A stretch of 22,974 nucleotides of DNA from an uncultured Coriobacteriaceae bacterium. GTDB taxonomy: Bacteria; Actinomycetota; Coriobacteriia; Coriobacteriales; Eggerthellaceae. Below the pieces are notes generated by a model, which was given only the letters and a program-made list of their open reading frames with translations, was not told where the DNA came from and did no database searches. Both the position numbers and the translations under genes were made by a program. This document shows positions 14,864-22,446 of this stretch, piece by piece (the first letter of the stretch is position 1; every line of letters starts with the position of its first letter). Location of the stretch: NCBI GenBank assembly GCA_937937585.1, contig CALDCB010000016.1, positions 1 through 22,974 on the forward strand, given 5' to 3'.

Positions 14864-15627
14864 AGATAGCAGAGGCAATCGGCGCGGCGTTCGGAACGTT
14901 CTCGCGCATCCCCGTCCCGAAATCGGCCTGGACCGATTTCGGGTCAACCCATGCACTTGCCGCGTTTCCCCTGGTGGGCCTTGCGGAAGGCTTCCTCATG
15001 ACGGCGTGGGGGCACGTGGCGAACCTGCTCGGCGTGCCCGCGACCATCGTCGCGGCCGTGCTCGCGGCGCTGCCTGTGGCGGTGACGGGAGGCATCCACC
15101 TAGACGGGCTCTGCGACACCTCCGATGCGCTTGCAAGTTGGGCCCCGCGCGAGCGAAAGCTCGAGATCATGCACGATCCGCGGGCGGGCGCCTTCGGGGT
15201 CATCGGTGTTGTTGTGTACCTTATTCTGCAGTTTTCCCTGTTCACCGCGCTGCCGCTTACGGCGGGGGCGTTCCTCGCGCTTCTGTGCTCGCTCGTGTTC
15301 TCCCGCGCGCTTTCGGGACTCGCCGTTGAATGCTGGCCTGCCGCGCGGGCGGACGGCATGGCCGCGGGGCTCTCGCCTGCGAAGAAGCGCGCGGCGATCG
15401 TCGTGCCGCTTTGCGCTTTCGCTGCGGCTTCGGCTGCAGGGATGGTCGCGTGCGCTCAGGCCGTCGGCGCCTTTATGGCGGTGGCGGGGCTTTTGGTGCT
15501 CGCGTGGTACCGCCATGTTGCCCTGTCCCGCTTCGGCGGGGTGACGGGGGATTTGGCCGGATGGTTTCTGCAATGGGCCGAGCTCGCGATGCTTGCCATG
15601 CTGGTAGTGGGGGGCATGCTCCTATGA
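14860..15627 (+). CDS. cobS: Adenosylcobinamide-GDP ribazoletransferase, cobalamin synthase (CobS)
   Basis: This 255-residue membrane enzyme joins adenosylcobinamide-GDP with alpha-ribazole (phosphate). Marks: GTFSRIPVPKSAW near the N-terminus, FPLVGLAEG, GGIHLDGLCDTSDAL (the acidic metal-binding motif) and IMHDPRAGAFGVIGVV, with six or so hydrophobic segments. The start is the GTG at 14860 preceded by GAAGGA and overlapping the cobU stop; the open frame to 14749 runs inside cobU. Length is typical (about 245-260). Confidence 0.95.
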   Translation: MKIAEAIGAAFGTFSRIPVPKSAWTDFGSTHALAAFPLVGLAEGFLMTAWGHVANLLGVPATIVAAVLAALPVAVTGGIHLDGLCDTSDALASWAPRERKLEIMHDPRAGAFGVIGVVVYLILQFSLFTALPLTAGAFLALLCSLVFSRALSGLAVECWPAARADGMAAGLSPAKKRAAIVVPLCAFAAASAAGMVACAQAVGAFMAVAGLLVLAWYRHVALSRFGGVTGDLAGWFLQWAELAMLAMLVVGGMLL

Positions 15628-16625
15628 TGCTCGTGGTAGGTGGCGCGCATTCGGGGAAGAGGACCTTCGTGCGCGAAAAACTCGGGTTCGCGGCGGACGA
15701 TTTCGTCGACGCGGCGCAGCTTGCGGAGGGCGGCGTGCCCGCGGCTTTTGCCGGCCGCGTCGCATACCGTGCTGAGGAACTCGTACGCGCGCTCGACGCT
15801 GACCGGGCGCTCGAGCGGCTGATCGGCTTCGACGCAGTGATTCTGCCCTTGGTCGGCTCGGGGGTCGTCCCCATGAGTGCGGAAGACGCCCAATGGCGCG
15901 AGCGCGCGGGGCGCCTGGGATGCGCGCTCGCTGCGCGCGCCGACGTCGTCGTGCGCATGACGTGCGGGATTCCCCAGGTCATCAAAGGAAACCTTGCCGA
16001 TGCACCTCGAGGGACGCAGGGCGCGGGTGCGCTTTTGGAAGTCGTCTTCGTGCGCCATGGTGCCACGGCGGGCACGGAAGACCATCGCTACAGCGGGGCG
16101 GGCACCGACGAGCCCCTGTCGAGTGCGGGCGAGCGCGCTTTGCGCGACCTCGCGTGCGATCGTGACGTGTTCCGTGTTATCACGAGCGGCATGGCCCGCA
16201 CCGACCAGACGGCGCGCATCCTCTTCCCGAACGCGGAGCTTATGGCGTGCCCCGGTCTGCGCGAGATGGATTTCGGCGACTTCGAGGGGCGAAGCGCCGC
16301 CGAGCTTAAAGAGGATGCGCGCTATCGCGCCTGGGTAGACTCCTGGTGCGAGACGCGCTGCCCGCATGGCGAGGGCAAGAGCGATTTCACCCGCCGCGTC
16401 ATCGCGGCGTTTCGGGAGGCGTGCGAATCGGAGCGCGCCCAGGGGAGTGGGCGCGCCGTCTTCGTCGTTCACGCGGGTACCGTGAAAGCGCTGCTCTCCG
16501 AGCTAGCTGTCCCGAAAATGGGATACTTCGACGTGCATACCGAGCCGGGCGGCGCATGGGCCGCCACTTGGGATGGGCGCTGCCTTCGCGACGTTCGCCC
16601 CGCTTGGGGGGGCGATGCCCGGTGA
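15624..16625 (+). CDS. cobC: Fusion of a degenerate CobU-like domain with a CobC-type alpha-ribazole phosphatase
   Basis: This 333-residue protein has two parts. Residues 1 to about 135 resemble the short CobU-like proteins of clostridia: LVVGGAHSGKRTF, VILPLVGSGVVPM, WRERAGRLGCALAARADVVVRMTCGIPQVIK. The nucleotide loop ends in GKR rather than GK[ST], and the His-x-x-x-Arg guanylylation motif of CobU is absent, so kinase activity is doubtful. Residues about 138-333 are a histidine phosphatase: VFVRHGATAG (catalytic His145), SGMARTDQTARIL, LREMDFGDFEGR (Glu214) and VVHAGTVKALLSEL (His283). This part should remove phosphate from alpha-ribazole 5'-phosphate or adenosylcobalamin 5'-phosphate. Its start overlaps the cobS stop (ATGATG), so either ATG is possible. 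Confidence 0.87.
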   Translation: MMLVVGGAHSGKRTFVREKLGFAADDFVDAAQLAEGGVPAAFAGRVAYRAEELVRALDADRALERLIGFDAVILPLVGSGVVPMSAEDAQWRERAGRLGCALAARADVVVRMTCGIPQVIKGNLADAPRGTQGAGALLEVVFVRHGATAGTEDHRYSGAGTDEPLSSAGERALRDLACDRDVFRVITSGMARTDQTARILFPNAELMACPGLREMDFGDFEGRSAAELKEDARYRAWVDSWCETRCPHGEGKSDFTRRVIAAFREACESERAQGSGRAVFVVHAGTVKALLSELAVPKMGYFDVHTEPGGAWAATWDGRCLRDVRPAWGGDAR

Positions 16626-17599
16626 TGACGATTCTTGCCGTCGCCGCCGGGTTCGCGGCCGACCTTGCCTTCGGCGACCCGCGCTGGCTTCCCCATCCCG
16701 TCGTCGCCATGGGGCGCGCGATCACGTGGGCCGAAGGCCGCCTGCGGGGCGCATTCCCGCAAACGTCCGCGGGCACGCGCGCCGCAGGGGTTGTGCTCGC
16801 CGTGGCGCTTCCGCTTGCGTGTGGGCTTTTGACCTGGGGAATCCTGCATCTTTGCGGCATGGTTCACTCCGGCTTGCGCTTCGTGGCCGAGGCATGGGCG
16901 AGCTATCAGATTCTCGCGGCATGCGAGCTGCGCCGCCAGAGCCTGGCCGTTGCCCGCGCGTTCTCGAAGGGCGGACTTGTCGCGGCGCGCGAAGCCGTCG
17001 GGCTCATCGTGGGACGTGACACGTCTGTTCTCGACGAGCAGGGCGTCGCGCGCGCCGCCGTGGAAACGGTGGCGGAGAACGCGAGCGACGGTGTCATCGC
17101 GCCGCTTTTCTACCTTATGATCGGGGGTGCGCCTTTGGGCATGGCGTACAAGGCGGTGAACACGCTCGACAGCATGGTGGGCTACAAAAACGAGCGCTAC
17201 ATCGACTTCGGCTGCGCTTCGGCGCGCCTCGACGATGCGGTGAACTGGATTCCCTCGCGGTTATCGGCCCTGTTCATGATCGCCGTGTGCCCGATCGTCG
17301 GGCTCGACGCGCGCGGGGCGGCGCGCATCTGGCGCCGCGACAGGCGTCGCCATGCGAGCCCGAACGCGGCGCAGACCGAGTCGGCGTGCGCGGGTGCGCT
17401 CGGACTGCGCCTGGCAGGACCCGCGGTGTATTTCGGCAAGCTCGTTGAGAAACCGACGATAGGCGACGCGTCCCGCGAAATCGAGTGGGGCGACATCGCC
17501 CGGGCGACAAGGCTCATGCTCGCCGCGTCCGTATGCGCACTCGTCGTCTTCGGCGCCGCGCGCGCGGCGGTCGTGCTCGCCGTGGGGGCGATGGCATGA
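16625..17599 (+). CDS. cbiB: Adenosylcobinamide-phosphate synthase (CbiB)
   Basis: This 324-residue membrane protein attaches aminopropanol phosphate to adenosylcobyric acid. Conserved blocks are FGDPRWLPHPVVAMGR near the N-terminus, VETVAENASDGVIAPLFY, PLGMAYKAVNTLDSMVGYKN, RYIDFGCASARLDDAVNWIP and, near the end, LGLRLAGPAVYFG with KPTIGDA. Several hydrophobic helices are visible. The ATG overlaps the previous stop by 1 nt; a GTG one codon earlier is possible. The stop overlaps the aminotransferase start by 4 nt. The substrate from the next gene product (aminopropanol phosphate) fits this neighbour relation. Confidence 0.95.
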   Translation: MTILAVAAGFAADLAFGDPRWLPHPVVAMGRAITWAEGRLRGAFPQTSAGTRAAGVVLAVALPLACGLLTWGILHLCGMVHSGLRFVAEAWASYQILAACELRRQSLAVARAFSKGGLVAAREAVGLIVGRDTSVLDEQGVARAAVETVAENASDGVIAPLFYLMIGGAPLGMAYKAVNTLDSMVGYKNERYIDFGCASARLDDAVNWIPSRLSALFMIAVCPIVGLDARGAARIWRRDRRRHASPNAAQTESACAGALGLRLAGPAVYFGKLVEKPTIGDASREIEWGDIARATRLMLAASVCALVVFGAARAAVVLAVGAMA

Positions 17600-18819
17600 G
17601 GAAAGACCACGCCGCGCCCCGGGCTGCCGGGGGAATCCTGCGCGCCCGCACGCATGGGGGCAGCGCGCAATCGCTCGGCATCGCTTGCGAAGGGGGTGCC
17701 TCCGACCTCATTGACTTCTCGGTGAACGTGAATCCGGCAGGCCCCTCGCCGCGCGCCGTCGCCGCAGCTTGCAAGGCGCTTTCTCGAATCGACGCCTACC
17801 CCGATAGGGAAAGCCTCGCCCTCGTTCGCGCGCTAGCGCGCGACCAGGGCATTCCCGAAGATACTATCGTCTGCGGCGCGGGCGCGTCCGACATCATCTG
17901 GCGGCTCGCCGCGGCGGTGCGCCCGAAACGCATCGTCGTGTGCGCGCCGACGTTCTCTGAATATGCGGAGGCGGCATCGTACTACGGCGCATGCGTGCAG
18001 GAGTTCCCGCTCTCCGAAGCGGACGACTTCGACGTGCCCGCCTCCTTCGCCTGCGCGATCGAGGGGCCGGGAGACGTGGCGTACCTCTGCAATCCGAACA
18101 ACCCGACGGGGCGCCTCGTCGACCCCAGCGTGATCGAGGCCGCGGCTTGCCGCTGCGAGCAGGTGGGCGCGCTGCTCGTCGTGGACGAGTGCTTCCTCGG
18201 ATTTGCGCCCGACGCCCGCGAAAGGAGCGTGGCCGCACGCGCCGCGTGTTCGCGCCATGTGGCCGTGCTCTCCGCGTTCACCAAGCTCTACGGAATGGCG
18301 GGGTTGCGGTTGGGATATCTGATCAGCGGAAACGCCCAACTCATCGAGGGGATTCGCCGGGCGGGGCAGGCGTGGCCCGTCTCTTCGGTCGCCGAGGCCG
18401 CGGGTATCGCCGCCCTGGAAGACGTCGAATACGTCTCGCGCACGCGCGATGTATTGGAGGGCGAGCGAGCGTGGCTTTCCCACGAGCTCTCCTCGCTCGG
18501 GCTTTCCGTCGTGCCGTCGGATGCGAACTTCCTTTTAGTCCGCACGCCGGCGAAAGACATCCCCGAGCGCCTGTATGATCAGGGGGTTTTGGTCCGCACG
18601 TGCGACTCGTTTTCGGTACTGTCCCGTTTCTGGTGCCGCGTCGCGGTGCGCACGCGCAAGGAGAACGCCCGGCTTGCGATGGCGTTCGGCCGTGCGCTTC
18701 GGGCGGAAGACGCATCGGGCGAAGGCGAACCCGACGAACGGGGCGGCGCTTCTTTCAGCGGCGCTATGGCGGGCGCGGATGGCCGAGGCTTGGCGAAGGA
18801 GGTCGATACCCGTGGGTAG
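17596..18819 (+). CDS. cobD: Threonine-phosphate decarboxylase-like PLP enzyme (CobD/CobC family)
   Basis: This class I/II aminotransferase-fold protein, 407 residues, resembles histidinol-phosphate aminotransferase. Beside cbiB it is best read as the L-threonine-O-3-phosphate decarboxylase that makes (R)-1-amino-2-propanol phosphate. Marks: LIDFSVNVNPAGPSP at the start of the domain, CNPNNPTGR (166-173), VVDECFLGF, and the PLP Lys230 in LSAFTKLYGMAGLRLGYLI. It is 40-50 residues longer than the usual 360, chiefly a C-terminal tail of about 39 residues rich in Gly, Ala, Asp and Glu after FGRAL. The tail overlaps the next gene's SD and start by 8 nt. The function call depends on context. No PduX-type threonine kinase is seen in the window. 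Confidence 0.88.
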   Translation: MRKDHAAPRAAGGILRARTHGGSAQSLGIACEGGASDLIDFSVNVNPAGPSPRAVAAACKALSRIDAYPDRESLALVRALARDQGIPEDTIVCGAGASDIIWRLAAAVRPKRIVVCAPTFSEYAEAASYYGACVQEFPLSEADDFDVPASFACAIEGPGDVAYLCNPNNPTGRLVDPSVIEAAACRCEQVGALLVVDECFLGFAPDARERSVAARAACSRHVAVLSAFTKLYGMAGLRLGYLISGNAQLIEGIRRAGQAWPVSSVAEAAGIAALEDVEYVSRTRDVLEGERAWLSHELSSLGLSVVPSDANFLLVRTPAKDIPERLYDQGVLVRTCDSFSVLSRFWCRVAVRTRKENARLAMAFGRALRAEDASGEGEPDERGGASFSGAMAGADGRGLAKEVDTRG

Positions 18820-20311
18820 GGCCAAGCCCATCATGATCCAGGGCACCATGTCGAACGCGGGGAAGAGCCTGCTCGCGGCGGGGCTGTGCCGCGTGCTTTC
18901 GCAGGACGGCCTGCGCGTGACTCCCTTCAAGAGCCAGAACATGGCACTCAACAGCGGCGTCACGGCCGACGGGCTCGAGATGGGGCGCGCCCAGATCATG
19001 CAGGCCGAGGCGTGCGGCATCGCGCCCGACGTGCGCATGAACCCCATCCTGCTCAAGCCCGAAAGCGGCCACCGAAGCCAGCTCATCGTGGCCGGCAAGG
19101 CGCAGGGAGCCTTCGCTGCGAGGGACTACTTCGCGCGAAAGAAGGCGCTCATGCCGCAGATTTTGGAGGCGTTCGATTCGCTCGCGGAGGAAAACGACGT
19201 CATCGTCATCGAGGGCGCCGGCAGCCCCGCCGAAATCAACCTTGCCGAAAATGACATCGTCAACATGGGGCTCGCGCGCGCCGTGTCCTCCCCCGTGCTG
19301 CTTGCGGGCGACATCGACCCGGGCGGGGTATTTGCCCAGCTCTACGGCACGGTCGCGCTCCTTGCGCCCGAGGACCGCGCGCTTTTGCGGGGGCTTGTGG
19401 TGAACAAGTTCCGCGGCGATGTGGAAATCCTGCGCCCGGGTTTGGCCCCGCTCGAGAAGATGTGCGGGGTTCCCGTCGTGGGGGTCGTGCCGTATCTCAC
19501 GCTTGACCTGGACGACGAGGACTCGCTCGCGCCGCGCCTATCTGCCCGCGAGGCGCGCGGCGTCATCGACGTCGCCGTCGTGCGTCTTCCGCATCTGTCG
19601 AACTTCACCGACTTCGACCCGCTTTCGCGCGTGCCCGGCGTGGGCGTGCGCTACGTTTCCTCGACGACCGATCTGGGCCGACCCGACCTGGTGGTGCTTC
19701 CCGGCTCGAAGACTACGCTCGACGACGCGCGTTGGCTTGCGGCTAGCGGCATCGGAGCCTGTGTACGCGCGCTTTCGGGCGCGGGCACGCCGGTGCTCGG
19801 CATATGCGGAGGCTACCAGCTTTTGGGAGACGAGCTTTCCGACCCGCACGGCAGGGAAGGCGCTGGCACCGCGCGCGGGCTCGGGCTCATCCCTGCAAGT
19901 ACGGTTTTCAAGGAGGAAAAGCGCCTCGCCCAGTCGGCACTGCGCATCACGGGCGCCCAAGGCGCGTTCTCGGTGTGGAACGGCATGATGGCGCGCGGGT
20001 ACGAGATTCACGACGGCGAAACGACCGTCTCCTGCGCCCCTGCGGGCACGATTGGCGGCAAACCGGAAGGCGCGGCCTGCGGTAACGTGTTCGGAACCTA
20101 TCTCCACGGCCTGTTCGACGAACCGGGGGTGGCGCTCGCCCTCGCGCGCTCGCTCGCGCGCATGCGCGGCCTGCCCGAGAACGTCGTGGGTGCTGCGGGC
20201 GCGGCGTCCGCGGCCGATCACCGTGCGCGCGAGTTCGACCGCCTGGCCGACGTCGTGCGCGGGGCGCTCGACATGGAGTATGTCTACCGCATTATCGAGG
20301 AGGGCGTATGA
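18812..20311 (+). CDS. cbiP: Cobyric acid synthase (CbiP/CobQ)
   Basis: This 499-residue amidotransferase amidates side chains b, d, e and g of adenosylcobyrinate diamide. Marks: IQGTMSNAGKSLLAAGLCR (P-loop), FKSQNMALNSGVT, GAGSPAEINL, GDIDPGGVFAQLYGT, then the glutaminase domain with LGICGGYQLLG (nucleophile Cys332) and FGTYLHGLFD (His432). Length is typical (480-510). The GTG at 18812 is chosen because AAGGAGGT (18796-18803) is 8 nt upstream, the most canonical SD in the operon. Other starts upstream lie inside the aminotransferase gene. The stop overlaps cobA by 4 nt. Confidence 0.97.
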   Translation: MGRAKPIMIQGTMSNAGKSLLAAGLCRVLSQDGLRVTPFKSQNMALNSGVTADGLEMGRAQIMQAEACGIAPDVRMNPILLKPESGHRSQLIVAGKAQGAFAARDYFARKKALMPQILEAFDSLAEENDVIVIEGAGSPAEINLAENDIVNMGLARAVSSPVLLAGDIDPGGVFAQLYGTVALLAPEDRALLRGLVVNKFRGDVEILRPGLAPLEKMCGVPVVGVVPYLTLDLDDEDSLAPRLSAREARGVIDVAVVRLPHLSNFTDFDPLSRVPGVGVRYVSSTTDLGRPDLVVLPGSKTTLDDARWLAASGIGACVRALSGAGTPVLGICGGYQLLGDELSDPHGREGAGTARGLGLIPASTVFKEEKRLAQSALRITGAQGAFSVWNGMMARGYEIHDGETTVSCAPAGTIGGKPEGAACGNVFGTYLHGLFDEPGVALALARSLARMRGLPENVVGAAGAASAADHRAREFDRLADVVRGALDMEYVYRIIEEGV

Positions 20312-20823
20312 TCCACGTGTATCATGGCGACGGCAAAGGCAAGACCACGGCGGCGATGGGCCTCGCCCTTCGCATGCTCGCTGCAGGCCGCCGCGTCGTC
20401 GTCGTACAGTTCCTGAAAGACGGCGAAAGCGGGGAGGTGCGCCTGCTCGCTGAGCATTTCGGCGTGCCCGTGTTCGCGGGGAAGGCGTCGGACAAGTTTA
20501 CCTGGTCGATGACGTCGGAAGAACTTGCCGCGACGTGCGAGCTGCACGATGGGAACCTCGCTTCCGCGCTCGTCGAGCTCGAGTGCGCGCAAGAGGGACT
20601 GCTCGTGCTCGACGAGGCGCTCGACGCGCTTTCGAAGGGGCTTGTCGACGAGGCGCTCGTGGACCGCGCACTCGATATGTCCGCGCTCGGCGTCGAAGTA
20701 GTGCTCACCGGGCGCGCGCCTTCCCGCAAGATCGTGGAGAAGGCCGACTACATAACCGAGATGCGGTGCGAGAAACACCCCTACGAGCAGGGGATATGTG
20801 CAAGGGAAGGAGTGGAGTACTAG
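20308..20823 (+). CDS. cobA: Corrinoid adenosyltransferase (CobA/CobO type)
   Basis: This 171-residue enzyme transfers the adenosyl group of ATP to the reduced cobalt of corrinoids. The P-loop is HGDGKGKTTAAMGLALRM near the N-terminus; VVVVQFLKDG, ELECAQEGLLVLDE (Walker B-like) and VVLTGRAPSRKIVEKADYITEM follow, as in the CobA/BtuR family. Length is normal (about 170-200). It should act on both newly made cobyrinate diamide and imported corrinoids, which would tie the two operons together. The stop TAG is followed at once by the cbiC ATG. Confidence 0.95.
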   Translation: MIHVYHGDGKGKTTAAMGLALRMLAAGRRVVVVQFLKDGESGEVRLLAEHFGVPVFAGKASDKFTWSMTSEELAATCELHDGNLASALVELECAQEGLLVLDEALDALSKGLVDEALVDRALDMSALGVEVVLTGRAPSRKIVEKADYITEMRCEKHPYEQGICAREGVEY

Positions 20824-21465
20824 ATGGATTCCAAGGAGATGGCGCCCGGCGACATCGAGCGGCGCAGCTTCGAGATCATCACCGAAGAGCTCGGCGGCCG
20901 CACGTTCCCGCCGCTCGAAGAGCCCGTCGTGAAGCGCGTCATCCACACCACTGCCGACTTCTCGTACGCCGATTCCCTCGTGTTCACCCATGACGCCGCG
21001 CACTGTGCGCTCGACGCACTGCGCGCAGGGGCCACGGTGCTCACCGACACGAACATGGCGCTCGCAGGCATAAGCAAGCCCGCGCTCGAGAAGCTCGGCT
21101 GCAAGGCCGTGTGCTTCATGGCCGACCCTGATGTCGCCGCGGCTGCGCGCGCCGCGGGCACGACTCGCGCCGTTGCGAGCATGGACAAAGCTTGCGGCAT
21201 CGAGGGTCCGCTCATCGTGGCCGTCGGCAACGCTCCCACAGCACTTCTGCGCCTCGCCGAGCTCATGGACGCGGGGAAGATCGCGCCCGCGCTCGTCGTT
21301 GGGGTGCCGGTCGGGTTTGTGAACGTGGTCGAGGCGAAAGAGGAGCTACTCGCACGACGCGTTCCGGCCATCGTCGCGAGGGGTCGCAAGGGCGGTTCGA
21401 CCGTGGCGGCCGCCATTATGAACGCGCTGCTCTACCAGATCACGCGCACAGGCGGCCCGAAGTGA
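20824..21465 (+). CDS. cbiC: Cobalt-precorrin-8 (precorrin-8X) methylmutase (CbiC)
   Basis: This 213-residue protein moves the C11 methyl group to C12, giving cobyrinate. Marks: IERRSFEIITEELG, VVKRVIHTTADFSYADSL with catalytic His41 (His43 in CobH), VLTDTNMALAGI, and NAPTALLRLAELMDAG followed by VVGVPVGFVNVVEAKEELL. The C-terminus GRKGGSTVAAAIMNALLY is also characteristic. It has no gap to cobA and shares GTGA with cbiJ. Confidence 0.96.
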   Translation: MDSKEMAPGDIERRSFEIITEELGGRTFPPLEEPVVKRVIHTTADFSYADSLVFTHDAAHCALDALRAGATVLTDTNMALAGISKPALEKLGCKAVCFMADPDVAAAARAAGTTRAVASMDKACGIEGPLIVAVGNAPTALLRLAELMDAGKIAPALVVGVPVGFVNVVEAKEELLARRVPAIVARGRKGGSTVAAAIMNALLYQITRTGGPK

Positions 21466-22235
21466 CGGCCCCCGCATCCGCGCTGGCGCTGCGCATCTTC
21501 GCCGGCACCACCGAGGGCCGCCTTCTGTGCGAATGGGCGAGCAGGGCGGGCATCCCCGCCCGTGCCTACGCGGCAACCGAGTACGGAGGCGAGCTTTTGG
21601 GCGAGCTTCCGGGCATCGAGGTGCATGCGGGCAGGCTCGACGATGCCGACATGGAGCGCGAGCTTTCCGGCGCGTACATCGTTGTCGACGCCACGCACCC
21701 CTTCGCTACGCTCGCAAGCGGCAACATCCGGGCCGCTTCGCTCGCCGTGGGTGCACGATGCCTGCGCCTTGCGCGCCCGGTCGAGGCGCTGCCCAAAGGC
21801 GTCGTGCCGGTCGCGTCGATCGCCTGCGCGGCGCGCTTTCTCTCCGAGAACCCGGGTCGCGCGCTTCTCACGACGGGGAGCAAGGAGCTTGCTCCCTACA
21901 CGCGCGTCGCCGATTTCGCGGAGCGCTTCTTCGTGCGTGTGCTCCCGCTGCCCGGTGCTATAACGAAGTGCATCGACGCGGGGTTTTCGCCGTCGCACGT
22001 CATCGGCATGCAGGGGCCCTTCACCCGCGAGCTCAACGAGGCGATGCTTCGGCAGGTGGGCGCCCAGTGGCTTGTGACTAAGGACTCGGGAACCGTAGGC
22101 GGCACGGCCGAGAAGCTCGCCGCCGCGCGCGACGTGGGAGCGCGCTGCATCGTGGTCACCCGTCCCGCCGAGGGAAGCGGGGCCCTTTCGCTTCGGGAAG
22201 TGGAAGACGCGCTCTTACGGGAGTTCGCGCGCTAG
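21462..22235 (+). CDS. cbiJ: Cobalt-precorrin-6A reductase (CbiJ/CobK)
   Basis: This 257-residue NAD(P)H-dependent reductase acts on the corrin macrocycle before CbiT/CbiE. Marks are RIFAGTTEGRLLCEWAS (the GTTEGR motif), VVDATHPFATLASGNI, GSKELAPYTRV, VIGMQGPFTRELNEAML and VTKDSGTVGGTAEKLAAA. Length is as expected (about 245-265). The start is the GTG at 21462 that overlaps the cbiC stop by 4 nt. Last gene of the operon; an IS21 remnant begins almost directly after the TAG. Confidence 0.95.
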   Translation: MTAPASALALRIFAGTTEGRLLCEWASRAGIPARAYAATEYGGELLGELPGIEVHAGRLDDADMERELSGAYIVVDATHPFATLASGNIRAASLAVGARCLRLARPVEALPKGVVPVASIACAARFLSENPGRALLTTGSKELAPYTRVADFAERFFVRVLPLPGAITKCIDAGFSPSHVIGMQGPFTRELNEAMLRQVGAQWLVTKDSGTVGGTAEKLAAARDVGARCIVVTRPAEGSGALSLREVEDALLREFAR

Positions 22236-22236
22236 G

Positions 22237-22356
22237 CGCTTGCCGCGCCTGCGCGCCCTCCCGCCCGCGAGGAGGAGCGTCCCGAGCAAGCTCGACCCGT
22301 ACAAGCCCGTCATCCATCAATAGCTCGAGGACGACGCCCAGAACTGGCGCAAACAG
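22237..22356 (+). pseudogene. IS21-family transposase (IstA) fragment with in-frame stop
   Basis: In the frame starting at 22237 the translation contains RRSVPSKLDPYKPVIHQ, a TAG at 22321-22323, then LEDDAQNWRKQ. This matches the IstA block SKLDPYKP-x-I-x-QWLE-[DE]-D-x-x-x-WRKQ; the conserved Trp codon is the stop (TGG to TAG). Less than a tenth of a full IstA (about 400-500 residues) remains, with no IstB helper. It is a dead remnant and marks the right edge of the corrinoid locus, in mirror position to the IS3 remnant on the left. Confidence 0.78.
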
Positions 22357-22365
22357 CCCTTCAAT

Positions 22366-22434
22366 AAGTTGCGGTGAAATAGTGTCTGTTTTTGCTGCTA
22401 GATAGCATATTCAGTCCCTAATTCACCGCAACTT
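22366..22434. repeat. 17-bp inverted repeat with 35-nt spacer
   Basis: AAGTTGCGGTGAAATAG (22366-22382) and CTAATTCACCGCAACTT (22418-22434) are complementary at 16 of 17 positions, with 13 perfect pairs at the outer ends. The spacer contains a run of five T. It sits between two converging genes, right after the IS21 remnant and 12 nt before the permease stop. It could act as a two-way terminator or be a small non-autonomous mobile element or its ends. No target-site duplication is evident around it. Confidence 0.8.
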
Positions 22435-22446
22435 GTTCGTGGTGGC

